From contig CAPZYV010000005.1 of the NCBI GenBank assembly GCA_948750805.1, positions 1 to 18,866 of the forward strand: DNA of 18,866 bases, written 5' to 3'. Made by a program: the position numbers and the translations under genes. Positions 7,565-14,383 of this stretch are shown piece by piece (within the stretch, counting starts at the first letter, position 1; each line of letters starts with the position of its first letter). Under the pieces are notes generated by a model that had not been told where the DNA came from, ran no database searches, and worked only from the letters and a program-made list of their open reading frames with translations. The DNA comes from an uncultured Bacilli bacterium (lineage in GTDB: Bacteria; Bacillota_I; Bacilli_A; RF39; UBA660).

Positions 7565-7778
7565 ATTTAACAAATGGTACTAATGCCATAAATCTTGCAT
7601 ATTTAATTTGTTTAGCAATGTGTCTTTGATGTTTTGCACAAGCGCCAGTCATTCTTCTTGGCATAATCTTGCCTTTATCATTAATATATTTATTAATAAT
7701 CATAACATCTTTATAATCTACGCTTTTTCCAGCACACATTTGACAAATTTTCTTTTTCTTACGATAAAATTCTGCCAT
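7563..7778 (-). CDS. rpsR: 30S ribosomal protein S18
   Basis: S18 binds with S6 on the platform of the 30S subunit. The 71-residue protein has the usual length and shows RRMTGACAKHQRHIAKQIKYARFMALVPF (41-69). It keeps the cysteine set C12-x2-C15 and C47 that marks the zinc-binding (C+) version. It is the last gene of the operon, 18 nt after ssb. The ATG at 7778 follows AGGAGG. Confidence 0.98.
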   Translation of the reverse strand: MAEFYRKKKKICQMCAGKSVDYKDVMIINKYINDKGKIMPRRMTGACAKHQRHIAKQIKYARFMALVPFVK

Positions 7779-7796
7779 TTTTATTTCCTCCTTTTT

Positions 7797-8261
7797 TTAG
7801 AATGGTAAATCATCATCACTTAAAGTAATTTCTTCACCAAAATCTTTAAACGGGTCTTCTGATATATCAGTAGTAGAAATAGGAGCAGCATCCATAGTAG
7901 GATAACTAGTGTTATCTTGAACTGGTGCACTACCACTATCACTCTTAGAACCTAGGAAGGTAATATTATCACACATAACTTCTGTAACATAACGTTTTGT
8001 TCCATCTTGAGCTGTATAATTTCTTGTTTGAATTCTTCCTTCGACAGCTATTTGGCTACCTTTACGACAATATTTAGCTAAATTCTCAGCTTGTCTTCTC
8101 CATACAACACAACTTATAAAATCTGTTTCTGGAGTATTCCCACTTTGTGGTGTAAAAGGTCTTGATACAGCTATAGAAAATGTTGCAACACTTAAATTAG
8201 ATGGTGTTGTTCTAAGTTCTGGGTCTCTTGCTAACCTTCCGATTAAAATTACTTTATTCAT
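7797..8261 (-). CDS. ssb: Single-stranded DNA-binding protein
   Basis: SSB protects ssDNA in replication, recombination and repair and recruits partners through its acidic tail. The N-terminal OB fold covers residues 1-105: MNKVILIGRLARDPELRTTPS at the start, then TDFISCVVWRRQAENLAKYCRKGSQIAVEGRIQTRNY. A flexible Ser/Asp/Thr-rich linker follows, and the protein ends in the interaction tip DDDLPF. The length (154 aa) is normal. The gene begins 3 nt after rpsF; its ribosome binding site GAGGAG is formed by the last codons of rpsF, so the two are translationally linked. Confidence 0.98.
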   Translation of the reverse strand: MNKVILIGRLARDPELRTTPSNLSVATFSIAVSRPFTPQSGNTPETDFISCVVWRRQAENLAKYCRKGSQIAVEGRIQTRNYTAQDGTKRYVTEVMCDNITFLGSKSDSGSAPVQDNTSYPTMDAAPISTTDISEDPFKDFGEEITLSDDDLPF

Positions 8262-8264
8262 ATT

Positions 8265-8555
8265 TTACTCCTCATCTAATTTAATAATTAAATGTCTTAA
8301 AATTGTTTCATCAATCAACGCACGACGGTCAAATTCACTTACTATTTCTTTAGTAGCTTCTACTTTTAGTACATAGTAATATCCACTTAATTCTTTCTTA
8401 ATTGGATATGCTAATTTTTTCTCGCCCATTTCTTTAGTTTCAACTATTTTTCCTTTACCATCAGTTATGATTTTCTTCATAGCTTCGATAGTCTTTTTTT
8501 GCTTTTCAGCTTCAATAGTTGTTTTTACAATGAACATAATTTCATAATTAGTCAT
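8265..8555 (-). CDS. rpsF: 30S ribosomal protein S6
   Basis: S6 pairs with S18 in the 30S platform. The 96-residue protein starts MTNYEIMFIVKTTIEAEKQK and contains GKGKIVETKEMGEKKLAYPIKKELSGYYYVLKVEA, typical of the family's ferredoxin-like fold, and ends RHLIIKLDEE. It is the first gene of rpsF-ssb-rpsR, a conserved Bacillota operon. The ATG follows AAGGAGGTG. The leader can fold so as to hide this site (see 8556-8624). Confidence 0.98.
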   Translation of the reverse strand: MTNYEIMFIVKTTIEAEKQKKTIEAMKKIITDGKGKIVETKEMGEKKLAYPIKKELSGYYYVLKVEATKEIVSEFDRRALIDETILRHLIIKLDEE

Positions 8556-8624
8556 TTTTCCACCTCCTTATGGTCTATAATAGGCTTTAAGAACTCACTT
8601 AAAGCAAGGAGTAATTTAATACTC
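8556..8624 (-). promoter_or_regulatory. Structured rpsF leader with possible Shine-Dalgarno sequestration, candidate S6:S18-type element
   Basis: In the mRNA, CTCCTT (plus-strand 8606-8611) is complementary to AAGGAG of the rpsF Shine-Dalgarno site (8564-8569). Between them lies a perfect 8-bp hairpin GCTTTAAG/CTTAAAGC (8584-8591 and 8598-8605) with a 6-nt loop, leaving a long 3' bulge containing GCCTATTATAGACCAT. S6 with S18 represses many rpsF mRNAs by binding a leader motif with a stem, an asymmetric bulge and a capping hairpin. The geometry fits, but I cannot confirm the conserved bases of that motif. Confidence 0.55.
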
Positions 8625-8634
8625 ATGAGTATTA
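8617..8634. promoter_or_regulatory. 18-bp perfect palindrome at the rpsF transcription start
   Basis: TAATACTCATGAGTATTA is its own reverse complement. It overlaps the last bases of the -10 box of the rpsF promoter and the expected start site (around 8624). It could be a repressor operator or form a hairpin at the extreme 5' end of the transcript. Confidence 0.4.
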
Positions 8635-8659
8635 TATCTTATATTAATAGTTTTGTCTA
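8631..8659 (-). promoter_or_regulatory. SigA-type promoter of rpsF-ssb-rpsR
   Basis: TAGACA (8654-8659) and TATAAT (8631-8636) are 17 bp apart on the minus strand. Transcription would start near 8624, giving a leader of about 70 nt. Confidence 0.75.
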
Positions 8660-8709
8660 GCCTAAATTACTCTTAAAATTATATGCTCTTATTAGTAAAA
8701 ATAAGAAAA

Positions 8710-8728
8710 GAAAAAAGCACTAAGTGCC
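8710..8728 (-). terminator. Intrinsic terminator of the small heat-shock gene
   Basis: GGCAC-TTA-GTGCT hairpin is followed by TTTTTTCTTTT on the minus strand. The stem is short but has the same core as the rpsR terminator. It begins at the stop codon. Confidence 0.65.
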
Positions 8729-9108
8729 TAATCTATATTAATTATTTTTTTATGACTATTTTCATCTATTTTAGGAATAGTAACTAGTAAAGTACCATCT
8801 TTAAATTCAGCTTTAATATTTTCCTCATCAATTTCTCCTAAATAAAATGAACGAGATACCGAACCATAAAATCTTTCACGTTTTATATATTCTCTATTAT
8901 TATTTTCTTCTTCACTTTTCTTTGAAGCACTTATTATAATAGTACCTTTATTACACTCAATATTTATTTCTTCTTTTGTATAACCAGGCATATCAATTTC
9001 TAAATTATAAATACCATCGCTTTGATAAATATCGCACTTCATTTTGCTATTTTCACCTTCTATTAAATCATCAAACACATCACTAAAATAAAATTTTCTT
9101 GGTAACAT
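8728..9108 (-). CDS. Small heat-shock protein, Hsp20/alpha-crystallin family
   Basis: These ATP-independent holdase chaperones form oligomers that bind unfolding proteins. The 126-residue protein has a short N-terminal arm (MLPRKFYFSDVFDDL) and an alpha-crystallin domain from about 25 to 118 (YNLEIDMPGYTKEEINIE, then FKDGTLLVTIPK). It ends with an I-x-I-type tail motif (IINID). An in-frame ATG nine bases upstream (9117) directly abuts the AGGAAG, so the second ATG at 9108, at 9 nt, is preferred. The promoter carries a CIRCE operator, so expression should be repressed by HrcA and induced by heat. Confidence 0.95.
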   Translation of the reverse strand: MLPRKFYFSDVFDDLIEGENSKMKCDIYQSDGIYNLEIDMPGYTKEEINIECNKGTIIISASKKSEEENNNREYIKRERFYGSVSRSFYLGEIDEENIKAEFKDGTLLVTIPKIDENSHKKIINID

Positions 9109-9135
9109 TTTTACCATCTTCCTTTCAACATCTTA

Positions 9136-9164
9136 AGTATACCACCATAATTAGCACTTGTCAA
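9136..9164 (-). promoter_or_regulatory. SigA promoter of the Hsp20 gene
   Basis: A consensus TTGACA (9159-9164) and TATACT (9136-9141) are 17 bp apart on the minus strand, with TGG directly before the -10 (extended). The -35 lies inside the CIRCE operator, so HrcA would block polymerase binding. Confidence 0.85.
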
Positions 9165-9177
9165 CCGTAAGTGCTAA
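9151..9177. promoter_or_regulatory. CIRCE operator (HrcA binding site)
   Basis: TTAGCACTT-N9-AAGTGCTAA is a perfect 9-bp inverted repeat with the canonical 9-nt spacer. It differs from the consensus TTAGCACTC-N9-GAGTGCTAA only at the innermost base pair, changed symmetrically. The spacer carries most of the -35 box. Confidence 0.93.
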
Positions 9178-9186
9178 ATGTGGTTT

Positions 9187-9216
9187 AAAAAAAATCTAAA
9201 GTAGCAACTTCAGATT
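9187..9216 (-). terminator. Intrinsic terminator of the DUF308 gene
   Basis: A 10-pair stem (AATCTGAAGT with ACTTTAGATT, one G-T pair) and loop TGCT are followed by eight T residues on the minus strand. It overlaps the stop codon. Confidence 0.8.
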
Positions 9217-9799
9217 ATTTTTTTAATAAATCAACTATTTCTTTAGCCTTACCATACATCATAATTAAATTACAAATTTCTAAAACACTAGCTAAAATAA
9301 TAAAGATACCCGCTACTTCAATAATATCCATCGTAGCAAGTGGATTAATCGCAGTAAATACACCAAATATTAATATTAATATACTTGTAACTAACAGAAT
9401 TAGCCAGCCATCAAAACCACACTTCTTTAATCTTATCGCATTAATTGCTTTAAATATAGCCACTAAAGTTAAGTATATTCCTAAAATTATAGTCAAAATC
9501 TTTATTAATTTAAATGGATTAGTAATAATTATTATTCCTAATATAATTGCTAGTACCCCTAAAAAAATATTAAATTTAAATAATGGATTTGATTTTCTGA
9601 TTAAAAACTCATAAATCTCAAAGACACCATATAAAAACAAATATATTCCCATAATAATTCCAGTTACATTCGCTACCATTAAAGGTTTTGAATACATAAT
9701 TACCCCAATTAATAAAAATAAACCTTCTAAAACAATACTTCCTAATATTATTTTTCCAAAATCAAATGTTATCTTTTCTAAAAAACTTTTTCCTTTCAT
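9215..9799 (-). CDS. DUF308/HdeD-like integral membrane protein (194 aa)
   Basis: The protein is very hydrophobic, with about six membrane segments arranged in pairs: GKIILGSIVLEGLFLLIGVIM, VANVTGIIMGIYLFLYGVFEI, FNIFLGVLAIILGIIIITNPF, LIKILTIILGIYLTLVAIFKAI, WLILLVTSILILIFGVFTAI and MDIIEVAGIFIILASVLEIC. The recurring G-I-x-x-G-I-Y/I-L pattern with N-P after a helix is typical of the DUF308 family, which includes the acid-resistance protein HdeD; the molecular function is unknown. A longer reading frame reaches 9928, but the ATG at 9799 is the start: GAGGAGG lies 9 nt upstream and the promoter (9822-9850) lies between the two. It is divergent from the FemAB gene. Confidence 0.82.
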   Translation of the reverse strand: MKGKSFLEKITFDFGKIILGSIVLEGLFLLIGVIMYSKPLMVANVTGIIMGIYLFLYGVFEIYEFLIRKSNPLFKFNIFLGVLAIILGIIIITNPFKLIKILTIILGIYLTLVAIFKAINAIRLKKCGFDGWLILLVTSILILIFGVFTAINPLATMDIIEVAGIFIILASVLEICNLIMMYGKAKEIVDLLKK

Positions 9800-9821
9800 T
9801 TTCTGTATCCTCCTCTTGTAT

Positions 9822-9850
9822 ATTATACTAAAAATAAAAAGATTATTCAA
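9822..9850 (-). promoter_or_regulatory. SigA-type promoter of the DUF308 gene
   Basis: TTGAAT (9845-9850) and TATAAT (9822-9827) are 17 bp apart on the minus strand. The -35 is 11 bp from the -35 of the divergent FemAB promoter. Confidence 0.75.
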
Positions 9851-9861
9851 GAGAGTATAAC

Positions 9862-9890
9862 TAGACACAATAGTATATCTGTGGTATAAT
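9862..9890 (+). promoter_or_regulatory. SigA-type promoter of the FemAB-type gene
   Basis: TAGACA (9862-9867) and TATAAT (9885-9890) are 17 bp apart, with an extended -10 TGG. It is strong and intact although the gene behind it is frameshifted. Confidence 0.75.
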
Positions 9891-9922
9891 AAGTCCCAAT
9901 TTAAAAAGAAAGGGGAATTAAT

Positions 9923-11145
9923 ATGCATATTAAAGAATTAACTTTAGCCGAATTTGATGCTTTTGGTAAAACTTGTCCGATAGGTTCTTATCACCAAACA
10001 TCTAAAATAATTATGATTATGATTTAATTGGTTATGTTGATGAACTTGGTGTTATAAAAGCTGCAGCTTTAATCTTAATTAAAAATATCACTCTCACAAC
10101 TAAATATGGATACTCCCCTAAAGGCTTCTTAATAGATTACTTTAATCTTGATTTATTAAAATCATTTACTAATGCCCTAAAAAAACATTATAATAAAAAA
10201 TTAGCATTTATTAAACTTAATCCTGAAATTGCTATTGGCGAAATAAATAAAAAAACTAAAACAACTGATTACAATCATAACTTAATAATAAGAGATTATT
10301 TAAAGGAATGTGGCTGCTTAAAACTGAAAGATAATTTATATTTTGAATCTTTACTTCCTCGTTTTAATGCTATCATAAATTTAGAAGAATATGCTTTTGA
10401 TAAATTAACTAAAAATACTAGAAACAAAATAAGAAAATCAGAAAATAAAGGCCTTATATTTGAAAAAGTAGACCGCTTACACTTAGATAAATTATATGAA
10501 TTTATAAAAAGAAAAACTAATAACGATATTTATTATTATCAAAATTATTTTAATGCTTTTTCAATTAACAATGCATGTGATTTATTTTTAATAAAAATTG
10601 ATTATCAAAAGTACTTATTATCAAGTAAAGCTTTATATGATAAAGAATTAGAAAATAATGCTCATCTATCTGAATTAATAATTAAAGATGCTAGTGATAT
10701 TAATATTAACAATAAAATGAATTCAGATAAAGCTTTACTATCTTATAAAAATGATATTGAAATAGCTACTAAAAATATTCGCGATAATAAAGAAACATAC
10801 ATAGCCGGAGCTATTACAATAAAATATAATAACCGAATAAATATTATCTCAAGTGGTATAGATATTAACTACAAAAAATTTAATGCTAATTATTTTTTAC
10901 ATTATAAACTATTAGAATTTTATCAAAAAGATTATAAATTCCTTGATTTAAATGGTATGACTGGAGATTTTACTGATAATAATTTTTATAAAGGACTAAA
11001 TGACTTTAAAATTGGATTTAATCCTCACATTTACGAATTTATTGGCGAATTTGATTTTATTATAAATGAAAAATCATATTATTATTTATACAAAAAAGGC
11101 CTTTTAGCCAAAGAATTTAATCACAACAAAAATAAAGAAAATTAA
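9923..11145 (+). pseudogene. FemAB/MurM-type peptidoglycan bridge aminoacyltransferase, frameshifted near 10007
   Basis: FemAB-family enzymes use aminoacyl-tRNA to add amino acids to the lysine side chain of lipid II. From the ATG at 9923 (AAAGGGG ribosome binding site) the frame reads MHIKELTLAEFDAFGKTCP and HQTSK, then leaves the family and stops at 10025-10027. The family sequence resumes in another frame at 10009 with NYDYDLIGYVDE and runs without a stop for about 378 codons to TAA at 11143. Landmarks in this part are NTRNKIRKSENKGLIFEKV and LNGMTGDFTDNNFYKGLNDFKIGFNPHIYEFIGEFD. Compared with relatives about eight residues are also missing at the break, so a small deletion whose length is not a multiple of three is likely. 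Within the second frame the first ATG is at 10717. Everything else looks undecayed, so a recent mutation or an assembly error are both possible. Confidence 0.85.
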
Positions 11146-11167
11146 TCTCTCAATTTTCTTTATTTTT
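11128..11167. terminator. Bidirectional terminator between convergent FemAB and SipW genes
   Basis: A perfect 16-bp stem (11128-11143 with 11152-11167) and 8-nt loop AATCTCTC are bordered by A-rich and T-rich tails on both strands. The two stop codons lie 20 nt apart, within or at the edge of the hairpin. Confidence 0.8.
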
Positions 11168-11918
11168 ATGATTTTTTCTTAATTTTTTCTACAGTCTTAA
11201 CTTGTGGTTCTTTATAATATTCTTTTGTATTATTTTCCTTTAGAAGCTTACGTTTTAAAGCTTCCTTTCTAAGTTGTTCTTCTTGTGCTTTCTTAGGGTC
11301 TTTTTTATATTTAACACTCATTTCACTCGCTGTATTTTTAATTGTTGAAAGTTTAGTTATTCTTAAAATATCTTTACCTATAATTATTACAGCTGGGACT
11401 AAAATACATAATAACCATCCCGCTTTTGATGCTAAAAAGAATTGAACTCTTCCCAGTTGAGGAATCTTCATAATAACTTTTCCAATTATATTATTATATT
11501 TTGCACAAGCTTGGTCAGGAACCTGATTATAATCTCCTTTAGTTTGATAACAAACATTTCCATTTTCATCTTTAGTAATCCCTATTACTCTATGCGTAAT
11601 TGTTGTTCCAGGAGTTAATAAACTTGTTGAAATAAATGTTATAACATCATTCACTTTTATATCATTAGGACTGTCTACTTTAGTATTAATAATAGTGTCG
11701 TAAACATTAATATTAGGTGTCATAGAAGGACTAATAATTGTATATATTGAAAATTTAGGTTCATATCCTGGACCTTTAGCTGCATAAGTTTTTGTTGCAA
11801 TATAATAGTATAATAAAAATGCTGCTGCAATAAGCAAAATAACAAAAATCGCCCATGAAAAAACATTTCCTATTATACTAAATACTTTATTAATAGAAAA
11901 ATTACTTTTGGTTTTCAC
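11166..11918 (-). CDS. sipW: Signal peptidase I, SipW (ER/archaeal) type
   Basis: This membrane peptidase cleaves signal peptides; SipW enzymes process TasA/camelysin-type proteins. Membrane segment 1 is about residues 18-41 and segment 2 about 165-182, with the catalytic domain outside. The nucleophile is S65 in ISPSMTPN. H109 in TITHRVIGI replaces the lysine of ordinary bacterial enzymes, the mark of the ER/SipW type, and D129 in TKGDYN completes the site. A pair of cysteines (C123, C138) sits in the extracellular domain. The C-terminal 60 residues are a basic, charged cytoplasmic tail, longer than usual. The start is GTG at 11918, with AGGAGG 7 nt upstream. It lies beside its probable substrates (13764-15237). 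Confidence 0.93.
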   Translation of the reverse strand: MKTKSNFSINKVFSIIGNVFSWAIFVILLIAAAFLLYYYIATKTYAAKGPGYEPKFSIYTIISPSMTPNINVYDTIINTKVDSPNDIKVNDVITFISTSLLTPGTTITHRVIGITKDENGNVCYQTKGDYNQVPDQACAKYNNIIGKVIMKIPQLGRVQFFLASKAGWLLCILVPAVIIIGKDILRITKLSTIKNTASEMSVKYKKDPKKAQEEQLRKEALKRKLLKENNTKEYYKEPQVKTVEKIKKKS

Positions 11919-11942
11919 AAAAGCCCCTCCTATTCTGTATTA

Positions 11943-11971
11943 ATTATAACTAATTCCATTGTAAAAAACAA
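11943..11971 (-). promoter_or_regulatory. SigA-type promoter of sipW
   Basis: TTGTTT (11966-11971) and TATAAT (11943-11948) are 17 bp apart on the minus strand. Confidence 0.7.
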
Positions 11972-11995
11972 GCTTAATTCTTAATTTTACACATA

Positions 11996-12021
11996 GAAAA
12001 AGCTACTTTTTCAAGTAGCTA
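11996..12021 (-). terminator. Intrinsic terminator of the calcium-repeat protein gene
   Basis: An 8-bp stem AGCTACTT/AAGTAGCT (12001-12008 and 12013-12020) is followed by TTTTCTAT on the minus strand. It overlaps the stop codon; the T-run is short. Confidence 0.6.
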
Positions 12022-13665
12022 TTTAACAGTTACTATAGATATTTCAACTTTTGACTTATATTGAACATTTATATCTCTATTTTGTTCTTCTCCAGTATCT
12101 ACAAATCTAAATTTTAATTCAAATTTTGCAGTTTCTCCAGGAGCAATTACTAATTTTTGATAAATCGTATTATTACTTCTTACAGCTGGTGTTTCTTTTA
12201 TTAAAGTTCTTCCATCTTTTACTAAACTATATTTAAAATCATCACTCTTAAATGTATTAACTACATCGATTAAATTAATATTATAAACTATAGTTCTGTT
12301 TGATTTATTAGTAATATCAAATTTTTGAGTATCGCTCCATCCTGGAATAATATTTTTAATATTAATATCTTTAGAATAACTTACAACTAAAGCACTATTT
12401 CCAGAAGTGTTTATATCTACACTACTATCGCCATTATCAACACTCGTAGGATTTTCTTTTTTATTTATTGTTACATTATAAGTTTTAATAGTTCCATCTT
12501 GAGCAACAGCTATTACAGAAACTCTTGTGCTAGTTCCTGATAGTCTAATACTGCCAGTACCACTAACTTTTGTTGTAGAACTTACAGCTTCTGCATTAAT
12601 TTGAACAAAATTTGTATTTTTTCCAACTTCTACAGTATATTCAGTTTTATTAGCATCAAATTTAGGAGACAATACAGAATTCTCAACAGTCAATGACTTT
12701 AAATTAGCATTACTTCTACTAGGAGTTAAACATTTTTCATCACATTTGCCATCTCCATCTGTATCAAAACCAGCATCAGGAACACCATCGCCGTCTGTAT
12801 CACAGTTTAAATCGCACTCTCCATCTTTATCAGTATCGCAATTTAAATCACATTTACCATCACCATTTGTATCACAGTTTAAATCACATTTATCATCATT
12901 GTTAGTATCACAATTTAAATCACATACACCGTCACCATTTGTATCACAGTTTAAATCACATTTATCATCATTATTAGTGTCACAATTTAAATCACATTTA
13001 CCGTCACCATTTGTATCACAGTTTAAATTGCATTTGCCACTTCCGTCAGTATCGCAATTATAATCACATTTACCATCATTATTAGTATCGCAGTTTAAAT
13101 CGCATTTGCCATCTCCATCTAAATCAATATTAATATCAGGTTTACCATCACCATTTGTATCACAGTTGTAATCGCACTTATCATCATTATTAGTATCACA
13201 GTTTAAATCACAAGTATTAGTATTATCTAAATCGATATTTTTATCAGGGCGTCCATCTCCATCTATATCACAATTGAAATCGCAAATATTATCACCATTA
13301 ATATCTTTATTTACTAAATTAGTATCTGGCTTGCCATCTCCATCTGTATCGATATTAAAATGAGCTTTTCTGTCACCATTATAATCAATATTTAAATCGG
13401 GTTTGCCATCTCCATCTGTATCAATATTAATATCCGGAATATTATCACCATTAATATCAATATTTAAATCAGGAATATTATCATTATTAGTATCACAATT
13501 TAATGTACAACCATTACCTGTACTAGAATATGCAAAATACAATCCTAATAAGGTAACTAAAATTATTAAAATACACAAAATTATAATAATAATAGTTTTT
13601 TTTCTATCTTCATTTTTTTCCTTTTCTAATAAAGCATATTGTTCTTGTAAATTATTCTCTTCCAT
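12019..13665 (-). CDS. Membrane-anchored surface protein with 21 thrombospondin-3-type calcium repeats and a cadherin-like domain
   Basis: The order in 548 residues is: short charged cytoplasmic N-terminus; one membrane segment (24-46) with no clear cleavage site, so probably a type II anchor; 21 repeats of 12 residues (56-310); a cadherin-like beta-sandwich (about 319-402: LKSLTVENSVLSPKFDANKTEYTVEVG, then GTIKTYNVTINK); and a C-terminal beta-rich domain (about 415-548). The last resembles the core of TasA/camelysin proteins (NIIPGWSDTQKFDITNKSNRTIVYNINLIDV). The repeats follow N-[C/I]-D-x-[N/D]-x-D-x-x-[C/P]-D-x, matching the DxDxDG calcium loops of thrombospondin type 3 repeats. Cysteines come only as CxxxC pairs. 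A GTG at 13674 overlaps the GGGAG site, so the ATG at 13665 (8 nt away) is the start. The gene lies between SipW and the TasA-like genes; a fibre anchor or stalk role is inference. Confidence 0.88.
   Translation of the reverse strand: MEENNLQEQYALLEKEKNEDRKKTIIIIILCILIILVTLLGLYFAYSSTGNGCTLNCDTNNDNIPDLNIDINGDNIPDINIDTDGDGKPDLNIDYNGDRKAHFNIDTDGDGKPDTNLVNKDINGDNICDFNCDIDGDGRPDKNIDLDNTNTCDLNCDTNNDDKCDYNCDTNGDGKPDINIDLDGDGKCDLNCDTNNDGKCDYNCDTDGSGKCNLNCDTNGDGKCDLNCDTNNDDKCDLNCDTNGDGVCDLNCDTNNDDKCDLNCDTNGDGKCDLNCDTDKDGECDLNCDTDGDGVPDAGFDTDGDGKCDEKCLTPSRSNANLKSLTVENSVLSPKFDANKTEYTVEVGKNTNFVQINAEAVSSTTKVSGTGSIRLSGTSTRVSVIAVAQDGTIKTYNVTINKKENPTSVDNGDSSVDINTSGNSALVVSYSKDINIKNIIPGWSDTQKFDITNKSNRTIVYNINLIDVVNTFKSDDFKYSLVKDGRTLIKETPAVRSNNTIYQKLVIAPGETAKFELKFRFVDTGEEQNRDINVQYKSKVEISIVTVK
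12730..13500 (-). repeat. 36-bp coding tandem repeats (21 units of 12 residues)
   Basis: The DNA repeats with a 36-bp period in frame with the surface protein; one extra 9-bp insert occurs at residues 116-118. Units near the centre (residues 179-286) are most alike at DNA level, with CATTTACCATCACCATTTGT and CAGTTTAAATCACATTT recurring, suggesting recent expansion there. The N-terminal units (56-150) have diverged more. Unit number is likely to vary between strains. Confidence 0.92.
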
Positions 13666-13689
13666 ATAGAACACTCCCTACTATCAAAA

Positions 13690-13718
13690 AGTATATCATA
13701 ACGAGCCATTATAAGCAA
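13690..13718 (-). promoter_or_regulatory. Promoter of the calcium-repeat protein gene
   Basis: TTGCTT (13713-13718) and TATACT (13690-13695) are 17 bp apart on the minus strand. Confidence 0.6.
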
Positions 13719-13737
13719 TATTAAAAATCAAAATTTA

Positions 13738-13762
13738 TAAAAAAAATACCTAAAAGGTATTT
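13738..13762 (-). terminator. Intrinsic terminator of the second TasA-like gene
   Basis: A 7-bp stem AAATACC/GGTATTT with loop TTTTA is followed by a T-run on the minus strand, directly after the stop codon. Confidence 0.75.
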
Positions 13763-13763
13763 C

Positions 13764-14357
13764 TTAAAATTCCACTTTAAGTTCTGCATCCAAATTTTTA
13801 TTTGCATTATGATTTTGGTCAGCATTAGTATTTTTAAATTCTACTTTTATATTATAGTTATAAACAGTAGGTGTTTCTGGACTCTTAGTATCAGTAAAAA
13901 GAACTATTTGCTCTCCAGCTAAAGCAGCTGTTATATCTTTGACATGTTGATTACCTTCATTATCAGTTAAAGTTACTACTAATTCTTGAGCATTCTTAAC
14001 ACAATTATTTGTTGAACTATAAGTATTATTATCATCTTGGCATACTTTAAAGGTATTATCATTTATAACTAATTTGATATTATAAGTAGCAGATTTTTGA
14101 TTACTGGTAGGAGTAACTTTAACAGTAAAATCTTTACTATCACTTATTCCAGGATAACCATTTAATAAAGCTAATGTTGCTCCCGCATCGTACTCAACTT
14201 TTATTAATTCAGCAGTTCCTGCTGTAACATTTCCCGCTCCTTTATCATCAATTATAACTCCTGTCGTAAAATAAGCAAAAGAATAACCTCCAATAGCTAC
14301 TATTGCTATTAATAAAAAAGCTATACTAATAATTTTTTCTGTAAAATGTAGTTTCAA
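13764..14357 (-). CDS. TasA/camelysin-like SipW-dependent exported protein (197 aa)
   Basis: The SipW-type signal peptide (residues 1-32) has basic residues, a hydrophobic core SIAFLLIAIVAIGG and the processing motif YSFAYFTT. The mature part starts around DDKGAGNVTAGTAEL and is an all-beta, Asn- and Thr-rich domain ending VYNYNIKVEFKNTNADQNHNANKNLDAELKVEF. It contains two cysteines (C106, C119), probably a disulfide. No ATG has a proper site: GGAGG lies 8 nt before a TTG at 14357, while the in-frame ATG at 14372 contains the GGAGG itself, so the TTG start is chosen. Relatives (TasA, camelysin, CalY) form extracellular fibres or act as surface proteases; for this one a minor or second fibre subunit is the likeliest reading. 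Its own promoter and terminator suggest separate expression. Confidence 0.83.
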   Translation of the reverse strand: MKLHFTEKIISIAFLLIAIVAIGGYSFAYFTTGVIIDDKGAGNVTAGTAELIKVEYDAGATLALLNGYPGISDSKDFTVKVTPTSNQKSATYNIKLVINDNTFKVCQDDNNTYSSTNNCVKNAQELVVTLTDNEGNQHVKDITAALAGEQIVLFTDTKSPETPTVYNYNIKVEFKNTNADQNHNANKNLDAELKVEF

Positions 14358-14383
14358 TTTATACGCCTCCATACTATAATTAA

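Noticed and set aside
9800..9928. N-terminal extension of the DUF308 protein to 9928
   Set aside because: The extra 43 residues cover the divergent promoters and the FemAB ribosome binding site; a strong GAGGAGG precedes the ATG at 9799.
12746..13063. Plus-strand open frame of Pro/Ser-rich repeats
   Set aside because: It is the antisense of the calcium repeats, with no ribosome binding site; the repeats make the frame open by chance.
12730..13500. CRISPR-like array with 36-bp periodicity
   Set aside because: The whole array is one open frame in which every unit encodes a DxDxDG-type repeat; there are no unique spacers.
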